Positions 18,913-27,481 of a stretch of DNA of 32,133 nt are shown here, in pieces. Source of the DNA: Pseudomonadota bacterium (GTDB lineage Bacteria > Pseudomonadota > Gammaproteobacteria > Halothiobacillales > Halothiobacillaceae); the NCBI GenBank assembly GCA_021795795.1, contig JAJYPA010000038.1, forward strand, positions 1 through 32,133, written 5' to 3'. The translations under genes and the position numbers were made by a program. Position 1 is the first letter of the stretch; each line of letters opens with the position of its first letter. Below the pieces are notes generated by a model that made no database searches, was not told the DNA's origin, and saw only the letters and a list, made by a program, of their open reading frames with translations.

Positions 18913-18942
18913 ATTATCCTCGCTTGAGGCCGTTAATGGCAA
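18913..18942 (-). promoter_or_regulatory. Promoter of tRNA-Gly
   Basis: On the minus strand TTGCCA (18937-18942) and GATAAT (18913-18918) are 18 bp apart. The -10 lies 11 bp before the tRNA 5' end. Confidence 0.55.
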
Positions 18943-18980
18943 GCCCTCTTCAAGCCCCTTCAAGTGTTGAACCCATCGGG

Positions 18981-19691
18981 TCAGACACTGATGCCAAAGA
19001 AATGACCGATCAATGAGGTGGCAGCCATGGCCAGCGCGCCCCAAATCAACACGCGGGAGGCACCGCGGACGATGGATGCACCGCCGGTCCAGGCGGCGAG
19101 GCTGCCAAGAATAATGAGTGCGAGCAGGGTGATGGTGATAACGCCACTGAACAGCCACGCTTGCGGGAGCAACAAGGCTGACACCAGCGGCATGCCGGCA
19201 CCGATCGAGAACGCGGCGGCCGATGAGAGCGCCGCTTGCAGTGGACGAGCGCGGGAAATTTCATGTAAGCCCAGTTCGTCGCGGGCGTGGGCGCCCAAAG
19301 CATCTTTTTCCATCAGTTCCTTGGCGACCTGTTCAGCCAGTGCGGGAGAAAGGCCACGATCCCTGTAAATGGTGGCCAGTTCTTGAAGCTCATATTCGTA
19401 GTTGCGCTCGAGTTCGTGGGCTTCCTGTTCGAGGTCGGATTGCTCCGTATCCTTTTGTGATTGCACAGATACATATTCACCTGCAGCCATCGACATGGCG
19501 CCGGCGACAAGACCGGCAAGACCCGCCAGTACGATGGTCTGGTTGTCGGCATTTGAGGCGATGAAGCCAAGCATCAGGCTTGATACCGAGACGATGCCGT
19601 CGTTGGCGCCCATCACAGACGCACGCAGCCACGAATTGCGATTGATACGGTGGTGTTCTGCGTTCAAATCAAAAGTTTTTTTAGCGGTCAT
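18981..19691 (-). CDS. VIT1/CCC1-family iron/manganese transporter
   Basis: Inner-membrane divalent metal carrier. The 236-residue protein has the family start HRINRNSWLRASVMGANDGIVSV, then TM1-TM2 (SLMLGFIA, IVLAGLAGLVAGAMSMAAGEYVSV). A soluble acidic helical arm follows (about 80-140, rich in Glu/Asp: QKDTEQSDLEQEAHELE), which binds metal in the plant VIT1 structure. Three C-terminal helices complete it. It is divergent from relA. In bacteria the family usually exports or detoxifies Fe2+ or Mn2+; which metal is moved here cannot be told. Confidence 0.92.
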   Translation of the reverse strand: MTAKKTFDLNAEHHRINRNSWLRASVMGANDGIVSVSSLMLGFIASNADNQTIVLAGLAGLVAGAMSMAAGEYVSVQSQKDTEQSDLEQEAHELERNYEYELQELATIYRDRGLSPALAEQVAKELMEKDALGAHARDELGLHEISRARPLQAALSSAAAFSIGAGMPLVSALLLPQAWLFSGVITITLLALIILGSLAAWTGGASIVRGASRVLIWGALAMAATSLIGHFFGISV

Positions 19692-19884
19692 GGTGTGGGC
19701 CTTTTTTGTCGGTCGTCATTTCGACCCGAATTAAAGCACGGAACGGCCCCCTCGGGTGAACCGATGAGCATAGTTCTGGGCAGTTTGTTCGGCATGTCTT
19801 GGATTGATCCGAAACTTCCCTTGCCAAAACCCTATACTGATAGGCCATTTTTCGTCCTGATCGCCGGTTTGTGAGAGTTGAATC

Positions 19885-22005
19885 ATGCGCTATGCCCTCG
19901 ATGCGCCCAATGAGTCTTTGTGCAGCGAGCTTGCCGAACGCACGGCGGGTGACACGCGGGTTATGGCTGCCTGTCGTCTGGCCGGTTCGGTATGGGACGG
20001 CCAGGTTTCGCGCGCACGTGGGCCGCGTGCGGCTTTGGATCTGCTCGAAATCGGTGCGGATATTGAAACCGTTCAGGCCTGTGTACTGGCCGACCCTCGT
20101 TTGCTGGGCAAGATGGATCAAGATCAATTGCGGCGGGACTATGGTGAGGTGGTGGCCGGGCAGGTGGCGCAAATGCAGCGCCTGTTGCAGTTGGGCGAGC
20201 AGTATCGGCGCGACCAGCAGGCCGACTGGTACGAGAATCTGCGTCGGTTATTGCTGAGCGCCATCAGCGACGTGCGCGTCATGCTGATTCAGCTCGTGCA
20301 TCGGCTGGAGCGGTTGCGTGGGCTCGTATTCGAACCGGATCAGGCCAAACGTCGGGCCATCGCGGCTGAAACGCTGGATGTGTATGCGCCCATCGCACAC
20401 CGCTTGGGGTTGGGGCAGATCAAGTGGGAGCTCGAAGACCTCGCCTTCCGTCATCTGGAACCGGACATCTATAAGCGCATTGCGCACCTGCTCGATGAGC
20501 GGCGCACCGAGCGGGAAGCCTATTTGCAGCGCGTGCGTACCGCGCTGGAATCGGCATTGGCGGAGGCGGGCATCAAGGCGCGGGTGTATGGCCGCCCAAA
20601 ACACATCTACAGCATCTGGGGCAAGATGCAGCGCAAGAAACTCAGCTTCGATGGCCTGTTCGATGTGCGCGCCCTGCGGGTCGAAGTCGAAACGCTGCAG
20701 GATTGCTACGCTGCCTTGAGCGTGGCACACAGCCTGTTTGCGCCCATCGAGGCCGAATATGACGATTACATCGCCCGCCCGAAGGAAAACGGCTATCAGT
20801 CCCTGCACACGGCCGTGCACGCGCTGGAGGACAAGGTGGTCGAAATTCAGATTCGTACCCGTGCCATGCACGAACAGGCAGAACTGGGCGTGGCCGCGCA
20901 CTGGCGATACAAGGAAGGCGGCGGGCAACAGGAAGACCCCTTTGCTGCCGAATTGAACCGCCTGCGGCAGGCGTTGGCAGCGGGTGGTACGGCGCAGCCA
21001 CGTGTGGAAGAAGTGTATGTCTTCACACCGCAAGGCGACATCATCGCCCTGCCACTGGGTTCGACCGTGCTCGATTATGCCTACCGTGTGCATACCCTTG
21101 TCGGGCATCGTTGTCGCGGGGCGAAAATCAACGGCCAGATCGTGCCGATCAAAACCGTGTTGAATCAGGCCGATCAGGTGGAAATTCTCACCCAGCCGAC
21201 ACCCGCCCCCAGCCGTGAATGGGGCAGTGCACAGGCCGGATTTCTGCATTCGGCCAGTGCGCGGGCGAAGGTCCGCAACTGGTTCCACCGGCTGGATCAG
21301 ACGGCGGCCCGGGAGGCGGGCGCGGCGCATTGCGATCGTTTGTTCCGCCGCCTGGGTTTGAACCGGCAGGCACAATCCAAACTGGTGACCGCACTCAAGC
21401 TCAAGAGTCTGGATGCGTTGTATGAAGCCGTCGGTAATCACAAACTCGATGCCAATAGCTTGCTCAATGCGGCCCGTGAGGTCATTAAATTGCCGGAGCA
21501 AGAGCCAGCACCGGCGCAGCGGTTAAAAAACGCCTCCGTTTCGGGCGCGGCCCTGTCGCCGGACGATGCCGTGCTGTCGCTCGATGGCATGAAGGCGCAG
21601 CCAGCGGGCTGTTGTAATCCACGTCCCGGCGATCAGGTACTGGCATTCATCACACGGGGACAGGGACTCAAACTGCATAAAAGCGACTGCGCGAATATTC
21701 GCCATCTGCAGGCCGAGTTCCCGGAACGGATTCTGGCCGTCGAGTGGCCAAGTCAGCCGACTGGCTGGGCACAAGTCCTGAAGCTCGATTTCCTGCTGGA
21801 AGATGTGGCCCGATTCTGGGCGGACCTCGGGCCGGTGCTGGCACCGTTCAAGGCGCGCGTGGTCGAGAGTCGCAGCCGGTTGGAACGCAATAGCGGGCTG
21901 ACGGATATGGCCGTGACCTTCGAGTTGCCCGCCGCCGGTGATACCGCCGGGCTGATCAAACGCTTGCAGGCATTGCCCGCAGTTGAATCGGTTCAGCGGC
22001 TATGA
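19885..22005 (+). CDS. relA: (p)ppGpp synthetase RelA (monofunctional type)
   Basis: Ribosome-linked alarmone synthetase of the stringent response, 706 residues. The N-terminal region where SpoT has its HD hydrolase keeps the fold (NLRRLLLSAISDVRVMLIQLVHRL) but lacks the His-Asp metal motif. The synthetase domain (about 230-350) has GRPKHIYSIWGKM and E291-Y-D-D294 followed by YIARPKENGYQSLH; ExDD at this spot marks monofunctional RelA rather than bifunctional SpoT (RxKD). The TGS domain starts at VYVFTPQGDIIALPLGST. The zinc-finger region has CC (GCCNPRPGD) and HKSDCANI, and an ACT domain ends the protein. The ATG at 19885 lies 10 bp behind GAGAG. Confidence 0.94.
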   Translation: MRYALDAPNESLCSELAERTAGDTRVMAACRLAGSVWDGQVSRARGPRAALDLLEIGADIETVQACVLADPRLLGKMDQDQLRRDYGEVVAGQVAQMQRLLQLGEQYRRDQQADWYENLRRLLLSAISDVRVMLIQLVHRLERLRGLVFEPDQAKRRAIAAETLDVYAPIAHRLGLGQIKWELEDLAFRHLEPDIYKRIAHLLDERRTEREAYLQRVRTALESALAEAGIKARVYGRPKHIYSIWGKMQRKKLSFDGLFDVRALRVEVETLQDCYAALSVAHSLFAPIEAEYDDYIARPKENGYQSLHTAVHALEDKVVEIQIRTRAMHEQAELGVAAHWRYKEGGGQQEDPFAAELNRLRQALAAGGTAQPRVEEVYVFTPQGDIIALPLGSTVLDYAYRVHTLVGHRCRGAKINGQIVPIKTVLNQADQVEILTQPTPAPSREWGSAQAGFLHSASARAKVRNWFHRLDQTAAREAGAAHCDRLFRRLGLNRQAQSKLVTALKLKSLDALYEAVGNHKLDANSLLNAAREVIKLPEQEPAPAQRLKNASVSGAALSPDDAVLSLDGMKAQPAGCCNPRPGDQVLAFITRGQGLKLHKSDCANIRHLQAEFPERILAVEWPSQPTGWAQVLKLDFLLEDVARFWADLGPVLAPFKARVVESRSRLERNSGLTDMAVTFELPAAGDTAGLIKRLQALPAVESVQRL

Positions 22006-22016
22006 GCCCCAAGAAA

Positions 22017-22044
22017 TTAATCCTGGGAGATTAATTCCGGGAGA
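22017..22044 (+). repeat. 14-bp tandem direct repeat
   Basis: TTAATCCTGGGAGA (22017-22030) is followed directly by TTAATTCCGGGAGA (22031-22044), 12 of 14 positions identical. It lies just after the relA stop and 140 bp before the DUF3365 gene. It could be a double operator or a chance duplication. Confidence 0.5.
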
Positions 22045-22185
22045 ATAAACATAAGCGATAAATCTTATTGAAAGACGTTACGATTAGCCAAGCCATTTTA
22101 ATGGGCATAAAGACTAAACTATTATCTTTGTGAACATCACGTTTGAAACGCCCTGTTTTTGATAAAAACTCTTGGAGATACACCG

Positions 22186-22773
22186 ATGCCAATCAATTCA
22201 TTCCGTCCCGTCGTGCTTTCTGTGTTCGCTGCCCTTGCTCTTTCCCCGTTAGCGGTTCAGGCGGATCAGTCCAAATCTGAACAGGCAGCCATGCAAAAAT
22301 CTCAAGCAGCCATCAAGGAATACGCTACAACGCTCAAAGCCGCCTTGCAAACGGCCATGAAGGCGGGCGGGCCAATGGCTGCCATCCCCGTTTGTCATAC
22401 CCAAGCCCCGCAAATTGCAGCGCAGGTGGGTAAGAAATACGATCTTGAAATTCATCGCACCTCACTCAAGCCGCGCGCCATAGCGCCCCAGCCTTGGGAA
22501 AAAACCGTGCTGGAACAATTTGAGGCTGAAAAGAAAGCGGGCAAACCAATCGGTAAAATCGTCTGGCATCAAACGGTTGAAGTCGATGGGCAAAAAGAGC
22601 TTCGTTTGATGAGGGCAATCCCAACCGGTGAGGTGTGCCTTACCTGCCACGGCACCAACGTGGCACCCGCCGTATTGAGCAAGATCAAATCGCTCTACCC
22701 GAACGATGAAGCGACCGGTTACAAGCTGGGTGATATTCGTGGCGCGTTCTCGGTAACTGCATCGCTCAATTGA
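22186..22773 (+). CDS. Secreted DUF3365 (Tll0287-like) mono-haem protein
   Basis: Periplasmic protein of 195 residues. The frame extends upstream to 22159, but the ATG at 22186 follows GGAG and starts a proper signal peptide (MPINSFRPVVLSVF..., predicted cleavage after AVQA). The mature protein has PVCHTQAPQIAAQVG, HRTSLKPRAIAPQPWE and, near the C-terminus, the c-type haem motif CLTCHG. This order is typical of the Tll0287-like/DUF3365 fold, a PAS-like haem sensor or electron carrier. It is transcribed alone, with a terminator 28 bp after the stop. Its redox partner is unknown. Confidence 0.88.
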   Translation: MPINSFRPVVLSVFAALALSPLAVQADQSKSEQAAMQKSQAAIKEYATTLKAALQTAMKAGGPMAAIPVCHTQAPQIAAQVGKKYDLEIHRTSLKPRAIAPQPWEKTVLEQFEAEKKAGKPIGKIVWHQTVEVDGQKELRLMRAIPTGEVCLTCHGTNVAPAVLSKIKSLYPNDEATGYKLGDIRGAFSVTASLN

Positions 22774-22800
22774 TTGCGCCCGGTTTTTGGATGACACACA

Positions 22801-22822
22801 CCCAGCCTAAGCTGGGTTTTTT
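22801..22822 (+). terminator. Terminator after the DUF3365 gene
   Basis: A 6-bp stem CCCAGC/GCTGGG with a CTAA loop is followed by six T. It overlaps the stop codon of the convergent TauE/SafE gene. Confidence 0.85.
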
Positions 22823-23636
22823 GCATCCGCTTTACTGTGCTGGAAGGTTTTGTAGGCGGAAATCAGCAGAATCACAGCCAACCCGATAATCAGCCAGTTG
22901 GTCGCAATTAAACCGATGGCAAGCCCGCCGAGCACCGCGCCCACGAACGAGCCGGTCGTCATGCTGAAAAACAGTGGTTTCTCGCGCCCGAGCACGTCAA
23001 AGCTGCCCGATTGCGAATAGCGGGCAAAGCCGACCAGCATCGTGGGCAGCGAAATGGCCAGAGACAGGCTACCCGCCAGTTTGATGTCGATGCCGTATAA
23101 AATCGTGATGGTGGGGATTAAAAGCTCGCCCCCGGAGACGCCGAGCACCGCCGCGACGATGCCGATTACCAGCCCCGCTACCAAACCCACCACCCAGCGC
23201 AGTGGCCCATCGTCGATGAGTGCGCCACCCAGCCAATGCAGGTTGAAGACATGCTCGGTGATCATCACAAACGCCAACCCGACGAGCAGGAAAAAAACCA
23301 GCCGATCAAGCGTGGTTGCTTTGACGCGCATGGCAACCCCGGCGGCAAACCAGGCACCGATTAGCGAGCCGGCCAACAGGTTGACGGCAATGGGCCACTG
23401 GGCGAAAAGTGAAGACCATTCGATGCTGCTGCTGCGCGCCAGCAAAACGGTTGCCACCACCACAAGACTCATGGCCTTGTTGAAAATAATCGCTTCAAGC
23501 GTGGGTAGTTTGAATATGCCTTTGAGCAAGGGGAGGCGAAATTCCGCGCCACCCAGGCCAATCAAGCCACCAATGCCACCGATCACGCCACCGACAAAAA
23601 ACCTTGGGTGGCTCGTCGCTTTTCACCTGTTTTCAT
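22807..23636 (-). CDS. TauE/SafE-family permease, likely frameshifted near its start
   Basis: Membrane protein of the TauE/SafE (DUF81) family, whose members export sulfite or organosulfonates. The intact frame (23586 to 22807, 259 residues, GTG first) begins in the middle of TM1 (IGGIGGLIGLGGAEFRLPLL) and continues with about eight membrane segments and the internal repeat VLGVSGGELLIPTI. The natural start is almost certainly the ATG at 23636, 6 bp behind GGAG, which reads MKTGEKRRATQG and then runs out of frame at an A6 run (23596-23601; T6 in coding sense). One added base gives an unbroken N-terminus into VGGVIGGIGG. It starts 18 bp after modC and so belongs to the mod transcript. Confidence 0.82.
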
Positions 23637-23654
23637 GGTTTTCTCCACATGCCT

Positions 23655-24764
23655 TTATTGATCGAGCAAGGCGGCGGTTTTCACCAAGGCGAATACCAAC
23701 TGGCCAGCCGATAAATTCAAAAGATTCACCGATCGGCGGCTGAGTTCGGCGATCAGGGTTTGCCCATCGTTCAGTGTCAGAAAAATAACTTGCCGGTGGG
23801 TTTGAGGATCGGCCTCGATGCGCTCGATTCGGGCTGGAATCTGATTGAGCATACTCAAGCCCTCGGGGCGATGCCGCGCAATCGCGACATCACGCGCGAG
23901 CACCCGCAGGCGAGCTTTGGCCCCGGGTGTATGTGGGCTGCAGTGCTCCGCGCGGTTGAGCAAGAACGTGAAAGCCGGGTCGGCTTCGGGTTGTTGGCGT
24001 GATTCGAAGGCAATCAGGCCGTCGGGGTCGATTTCACCCAATTGACCATGCAGGACGGACACGGGGCCTTCTTCTGTGAACAGGGGGGAGTCGATGCGGC
24101 TGGTCGCTTCAGCGAGGGATTCCACCGAAGTGATTCGACCATCGGCCATGAATACGACGCGATTGGCCAAACGCTCGACTTCGACGGGGGCGTGGGTGAT
24201 GTACAGCGTCGGGATTTGGTAGTCGGCGATCACCGATTCGATAAGCAGCAACAGCTCGCTTTTGGCCCGCCAGTCCAGTGCCGAAAGTGGTTCATCCATC
24301 ATCAAAAGCCGTGGCCGGGTGAGCAGTGCGCGGGCGATGGCGACGCGCTGACGCTCACCGCCGGAAAGATTATCCACCGGGCGATTGAGCAAGTGCCGAA
24401 TACCCACGCGCTCGATGATCTCGATTGTCGAGGGGCCATGCTGCCGATGCTTGGGTATGCGTTTGATGGCGTAGTCGAGATTGCCCTGTACATTTTTATT
24501 GGGCAGCAGGGCTGCCGTCTGGAACACAAAGCCAATATCGCGTTGTTCGACCGGCAATGCTTTTTTGCCGGATTGCCAGACTTCATCGTTGAACTTGAGA
24601 TGGCCTCGAGATTGTTTATCCAGCCCCGACATTGCGCGCAGCAAGGTGGATTTTCCCGATCCGGATCGACCGAATAAAACGGTGACTCCCAATGAATCAA
24701 ATGCAAATTCGCCCGAGTCGAGTTCAAAATTGCCCAGTTTGAGTTGTAAATTTCCTTGAAACAT
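23655..24764 (-). CDS. modC: Molybdate ABC transporter ATP-binding protein
   Basis: ATPase that drives molybdate import with ModB and ModA. The 369-residue protein has Walker A GRSGSGKST (32-40), the Q-loop FQTAALLPNKNV, signature LSGGERQR (133-140), Walker B LLMMDEP (153-159), and the ITHAPVEVERLA switch region. The C-terminal extension holds a Mop/TOBE molbindin domain (ARIERIEADPQTHRQVIFL...). This size and layout are typical for ModC. It starts 3 bp after modB stops, and the TauE/SafE gene starts 18 bp later. Confidence 0.96.
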   Translation of the reverse strand: MFQGNLQLKLGNFELDSGEFAFDSLGVTVLFGRSGSGKSTLLRAMSGLDKQSRGHLKFNDEVWQSGKKALPVEQRDIGFVFQTAALLPNKNVQGNLDYAIKRIPKHRQHGPSTIEIIERVGIRHLLNRPVDNLSGGERQRVAIARALLTRPRLLMMDEPLSALDWRAKSELLLLIESVIADYQIPTLYITHAPVEVERLANRVVFMADGRITSVESLAEATSRIDSPLFTEEGPVSVLHGQLGEIDPDGLIAFESRQQPEADPAFTFLLNRAEHCSPHTPGAKARLRVLARDVAIARHRPEGLSMLNQIPARIERIEADPQTHRQVIFLTLNDGQTLIAELSRRSVNLLNLSAGQLVFALVKTAALLDQ

Positions 24765-24767
24765 CAG

Positions 24768-25460
24768 TTATACCGCCTTGACCTGTAAACGGCGGTTCAG
24801 GCCGTACACAAACATAAGTACCAGCAACGAGAAAATGACCATTAAGATCGACAGCACGTGCGCTTCGGTGTATTCGAGTGATTCGACATGATCAAAAATC
24901 GCAATCGAAACGGTGCGTGTCATGCCTTCAATATTGCCGCCGACCATCAGCACGACACCGAATTCGCCAACCGTATGTGCAAAGGTAAGCACGACGCCAA
25001 CCAGAAAACCCTGCCGCGCCAACGGGACGATCACGGTGAAAAACCGGTCGAGGAATGAAGCACGCATGGTGCGGGCGGCATCGACAATCTGCGTTGGCAG
25101 CGATTCAAAGGCTGCCATGATGGGCTGCACGGTAAACGGAAACGAATACACGACCGAGCCGATCACAAGGCCGGTTTTGTTGAATGTCAGTTGACCGGTA
25201 ATTCCGAAAAACTTGAGAAACTGGGCAATCGATCCGTCCGGATTGAGCGCGATGATCAGGTAAAAACCCAGTACGGTTGGAGGGAGCACGAGGGGCAGCG
25301 CAACCAGTGCTTCCAGAAAAATTCGGGCGCGTGAGCGCATGTGGGCAAGCCACCAGGCAATCGGTGTGCCGATTAAAAGCAGCACGAAGGCGGTGATTGT
25401 GGCTACTTCGAGCGTCAATAAGATCGGATCAATATCCAGTGGGTAACCCATAATTTGCAT
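24768..25460 (-). CDS. modB: Molybdate ABC transporter permease
   Basis: Inner-membrane channel subunit of the molybdate importer, 230 residues with about five or six membrane helices. The ModB motif RIFLEALVALPLVLPPTVLG is present, as is the EAA-type loop contacting ModC (DAARTMRASFLDRFFTVIVP) and the block FAHTVGEFGVVLMVGGN. The ATG at 25460 or three codons later (25451) could be used. It lies 232 bp after modA, with a hairpin-plus-T7 structure in between. Confidence 0.95.
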   Translation of the reverse strand: MQIMGYPLDIDPILLTLEVATITAFVLLLIGTPIAWWLAHMRSRARIFLEALVALPLVLPPTVLGFYLIIALNPDGSIAQFLKFFGITGQLTFNKTGLVIGSVVYSFPFTVQPIMAAFESLPTQIVDAARTMRASFLDRFFTVIVPLARQGFLVGVVLTFAHTVGEFGVVLMVGGNIEGMTRTVSIAIFDHVESLEYTEAHVLSILMVIFSLLVLMFVYGLNRRLQVKAV

Positions 25461-25533
25461 CGGTTTTTGTCTCCAATACGTGCATCAGTTTGCAGTCACA
25501 TGATCAGGACCGGATGATGATGTCGGCACACTC

Positions 25534-25566
25534 AAAAAAACACCCGAAATGCAAAGGCACTCGGGT
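25534..25566 (-). terminator. Intra-operon terminator/attenuator between modA and modB
   Basis: On the minus strand a 6-bp ACCCGA/TCGGGT stem, extended by an inner TGC/GCA pairing, is followed by a T7 run. It lies past modA and before modB. It probably lets only part of the transcripts continue, giving more binding protein than permease. Confidence 0.7.
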
Positions 25567-25692
25567 AAGCGGGTGGATAAACATTAACTAAGTTGGCTTG
25601 CTTGTTCGGCTTCTAAAGAATGGCGTTTTAGATCCATCCGGTCCGGTTCAAGGCGCAGTTGGGCCGAGCAGTCATTACTCTGAGAAAACACG

Positions 25693-26499
25693 CTATTCTG
25701 GCATGGCGTAACCAAAGCTCTCGATGATTTTCTTGGCAGCCGGGCTTTTCACGTAAGCCAGAAATTCTTTGGCCGTCTTGGCGTGTTTGCTGCTCGTGAT
25801 CAGTACAGCGCCCTGATTGATGGGCGCGTAGTCTTTCTGCGGCACCAGCCAGTATTCGCCTTTGCTATGCGCGGGGCTCTCGGGGTCCATGATTTGGGAT
25901 AAGGCAACAAAGCCGAGTTGCGCATTGCCGGTCATCACGAACTGGAAAGTCGCGGTGATGCTTTCACCTGTGACCAATTTCTGCTCACTTTTAAGTTTGT
26001 CGTACATGCCCATTTTCTTGAGCACTTCGACGCCTGCGGCACCATAGGGCGCTGCTTTGGGATTAGCGAGGGCGATGTACGTGAATTTGGCTGCCTTGAT
26101 GATCTGGTCATGCTCCTTGGCGACGGGCAGACTGGTGCTATACAAGGCCAGCTTACCCTGAGCGTACACTCGATAATCACTGGCTTTGCCCTCTTTGACG
26201 AGCCGTTCGGGTGTTTCGGTATCGGCTGAGAAAAAAGCATCAAACGGCGCCCCGTTGTTGATCTGCGAGTACAAACCACCCGTTGGGCCGAACGAGAAAC
26301 GTACTTCGTTGCCGGTTTCCTTGCTCCATTCCCTGCCGATCTGCTCGATGGCCTTGGTGAAATTGGCAGCCACGGCCACCGTGATGGTGTCGGCCTGCGC
26401 GCTGGTGATGTCGGCACCCAATGCCAGCGTGGTTGCCATGGTGACAATGGCGGCTTTGTTCCATGCAAACTTCAAGGATGTGTTAAACACATTTTTCAT
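25693..26499 (-). CDS. modA: Molybdate-binding periplasmic protein
   Basis: Captures molybdate or tungstate in the periplasm for ModBC. The frame is open to 26541, but the ATG at 26499 has GGAG 8 bp upstream and starts a signal peptide (MKNVFNTSLKFAWNK... ending TSAQA|D). The mature part shows ITVAVAANFTKAIEQIG, SFGPTGGLYSQINNGAPFDAF and SADTETPERLVKEG, the typical ModA order, then ALANPKAAPYGAAGVEVL and GESITATFQFVMTGNAQLGF. 268 residues is normal. It is separated from modE by a terminator, so it should have its own promoter. Confidence 0.96.
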   Translation of the reverse strand: MKNVFNTSLKFAWNKAAIVTMATTLALGADITSAQADTITVAVAANFTKAIEQIGREWSKETGNEVRFSFGPTGGLYSQINNGAPFDAFFSADTETPERLVKEGKASDYRVYAQGKLALYSTSLPVAKEHDQIIKAAKFTYIALANPKAAPYGAAGVEVLKKMGMYDKLKSEQKLVTGESITATFQFVMTGNAQLGFVALSQIMDPESPAHSKGEYWLVPQKDYAPINQGAVLITSSKHAKTAKEFLAYVKSPAAKKIIESFGYAMPE

Positions 26500-26539
26500 A
26501 TCACTTCTCCGATGGGTATCATGGTACATATCGATGGTC

Positions 26540-26571
26540 AAAAAAAAGCGATGGGGTGTGCCTCATCGCTT
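26540..26571 (-). terminator. Terminator after modE
   Basis: On the minus strand the GCGATG/CATCGC stem, extended by GG/CC pairs, is followed by a run of T. It lies 18 bp past the modE stop and separates modE from modA. Confidence 0.85.
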
Positions 26572-26588
26572 GAGGTTTTGGATTTCTA

Positions 26589-27392
26589 TCAGTTGTCCAC
26601 GCCGATGATGACGTGACTGGCCTTGATGATCGCACAGGCTTTATCGCCAGCTTTCAGCTCAAGTGAATGGGCGCTTCCTTCCGTAATCGTGGCAGTAACC
26701 AGATTGCCCCCGGCCAGTTTGATGACCACTTCGGCATTCACTGAGCCATCAGTCACGCGCTCCACTACACCGCACAATTGGTTGCGTGCCGATGTGCTCA
26801 TGGGTTCGGGCGATACGATAATGAAGCTGGCCTTGATCATGGCAAAGGCCGGTTTGCCGACGGCAAGCTCCATGTTCTCGACGCTGCCGTTGGTGATGAT
26901 AGCGGTGATCTCATCGTTTCCTTGAAGGCCAAGCACCACCTCCGAATTTACGGCGCCTTTGGTCAGAGATTTGATGGTGCCGGAAAAGGTGTTGCGCGCG
27001 CTTGTTTTCATCAAAATACTCCGTAAGTCATGGGTTAAATGTTCGATTTGGTGGCGTTCAAACAGCGTGGTCAGTTCCTGCTGCATCGCTTCTAGCTTGC
27101 TGAAGGCAGTAATCAGTTCCTCGCCGTATTCCGACAAAACCGCGCCGCCCCCACCCGCGCCACCGTGCTGCGAGACGACCACCGGTTTTGCCGCGCGGTT
27201 GTTGATGGCATCGATCGCATCCCAAGCCGCCTTGTATGTCATGCCGATGGCCTTGGCCGCCCCGCTGATCGATCCGGTTTGGTGTACGGCTTCCAGCAGC
27301 TTCATGCGGCGGTTGGAAATTTCCTGATCACCAAACTTCAGTGCCAACGGCAGAACGAACTCACCAAAATCACGTTCACTATATATCGACAT
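26589..27392 (-). CDS. modE: Molybdate-responsive regulator ModE
   Basis: Dimeric repressor/activator that binds molybdate and controls the mod genes. The 267-residue protein has an N-terminal winged HTH (about 25-110: RMKLLEAVHQTGSISGAAKAIGMTYKAAWDAID). The linker GGAGGGGAVLSEYGEEL follows. Two Mop domains complete it, starting SARNTFSGTIKSLTKGAV (about 130) and SARNQLCGVVERVTDGSV (about 200), with NSEVVL/NAEVVI in each as expected. The start ATG is at 27392. It heads the mod block and is followed by a terminator before modA, so it may be expressed separately. Confidence 0.95.
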   Translation of the reverse strand: MSIYSERDFGEFVLPLALKFGDQEISNRRMKLLEAVHQTGSISGAAKAIGMTYKAAWDAIDAINNRAAKPVVVSQHGGAGGGGAVLSEYGEELITAFSKLEAMQQELTTLFERHQIEHLTHDLRSILMKTSARNTFSGTIKSLTKGAVNSEVVLGLQGNDEITAIITNGSVENMELAVGKPAFAMIKASFIIVSPEPMSTSARNQLCGVVERVTDGSVNAEVVIKLAGGNLVTATITEGSAHSLELKAGDKACAIIKASHVIIGVDN

Positions 27393-27398
27393 ATCGGA

Positions 27399-27412
27399 TC
27401 ACTCAATAGTGA
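27399..27412. promoter_or_regulatory. Palindrome upstream of modE
   Basis: TCACT-CAAT-AGTGA is a perfect 5-bp inverted repeat directly upstream of the modE start (27392). In addition CGATATGT occurs both at the modE start and in the modA upstream region (26528-26535 on the minus strand). Either could be part of an autoregulatory ModE site, but neither matches the Escherichia coli ModE box well. Confidence 0.3.
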
Positions 27413-27481
27413 GATTGAAAAATAGCTGATGTTTATCTAAAGAAACTCTGCACGAATCCATCCACGGCTTCGTCCATATAC

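Noticed and set aside
20248..21501. A 417-codon minus-strand frame
   Set aside because: It lies wholly antisense to relA, whose domains are unmistakable; no family resemblance in the minus frame.
26499..26588. Molybdenum-cofactor riboswitch upstream of modA
   Set aside because: Only about 90 bp lie between modE and modA, mostly taken up by a terminator hairpin; there is no room for, and no sign of, the large conserved riboswitch fold.
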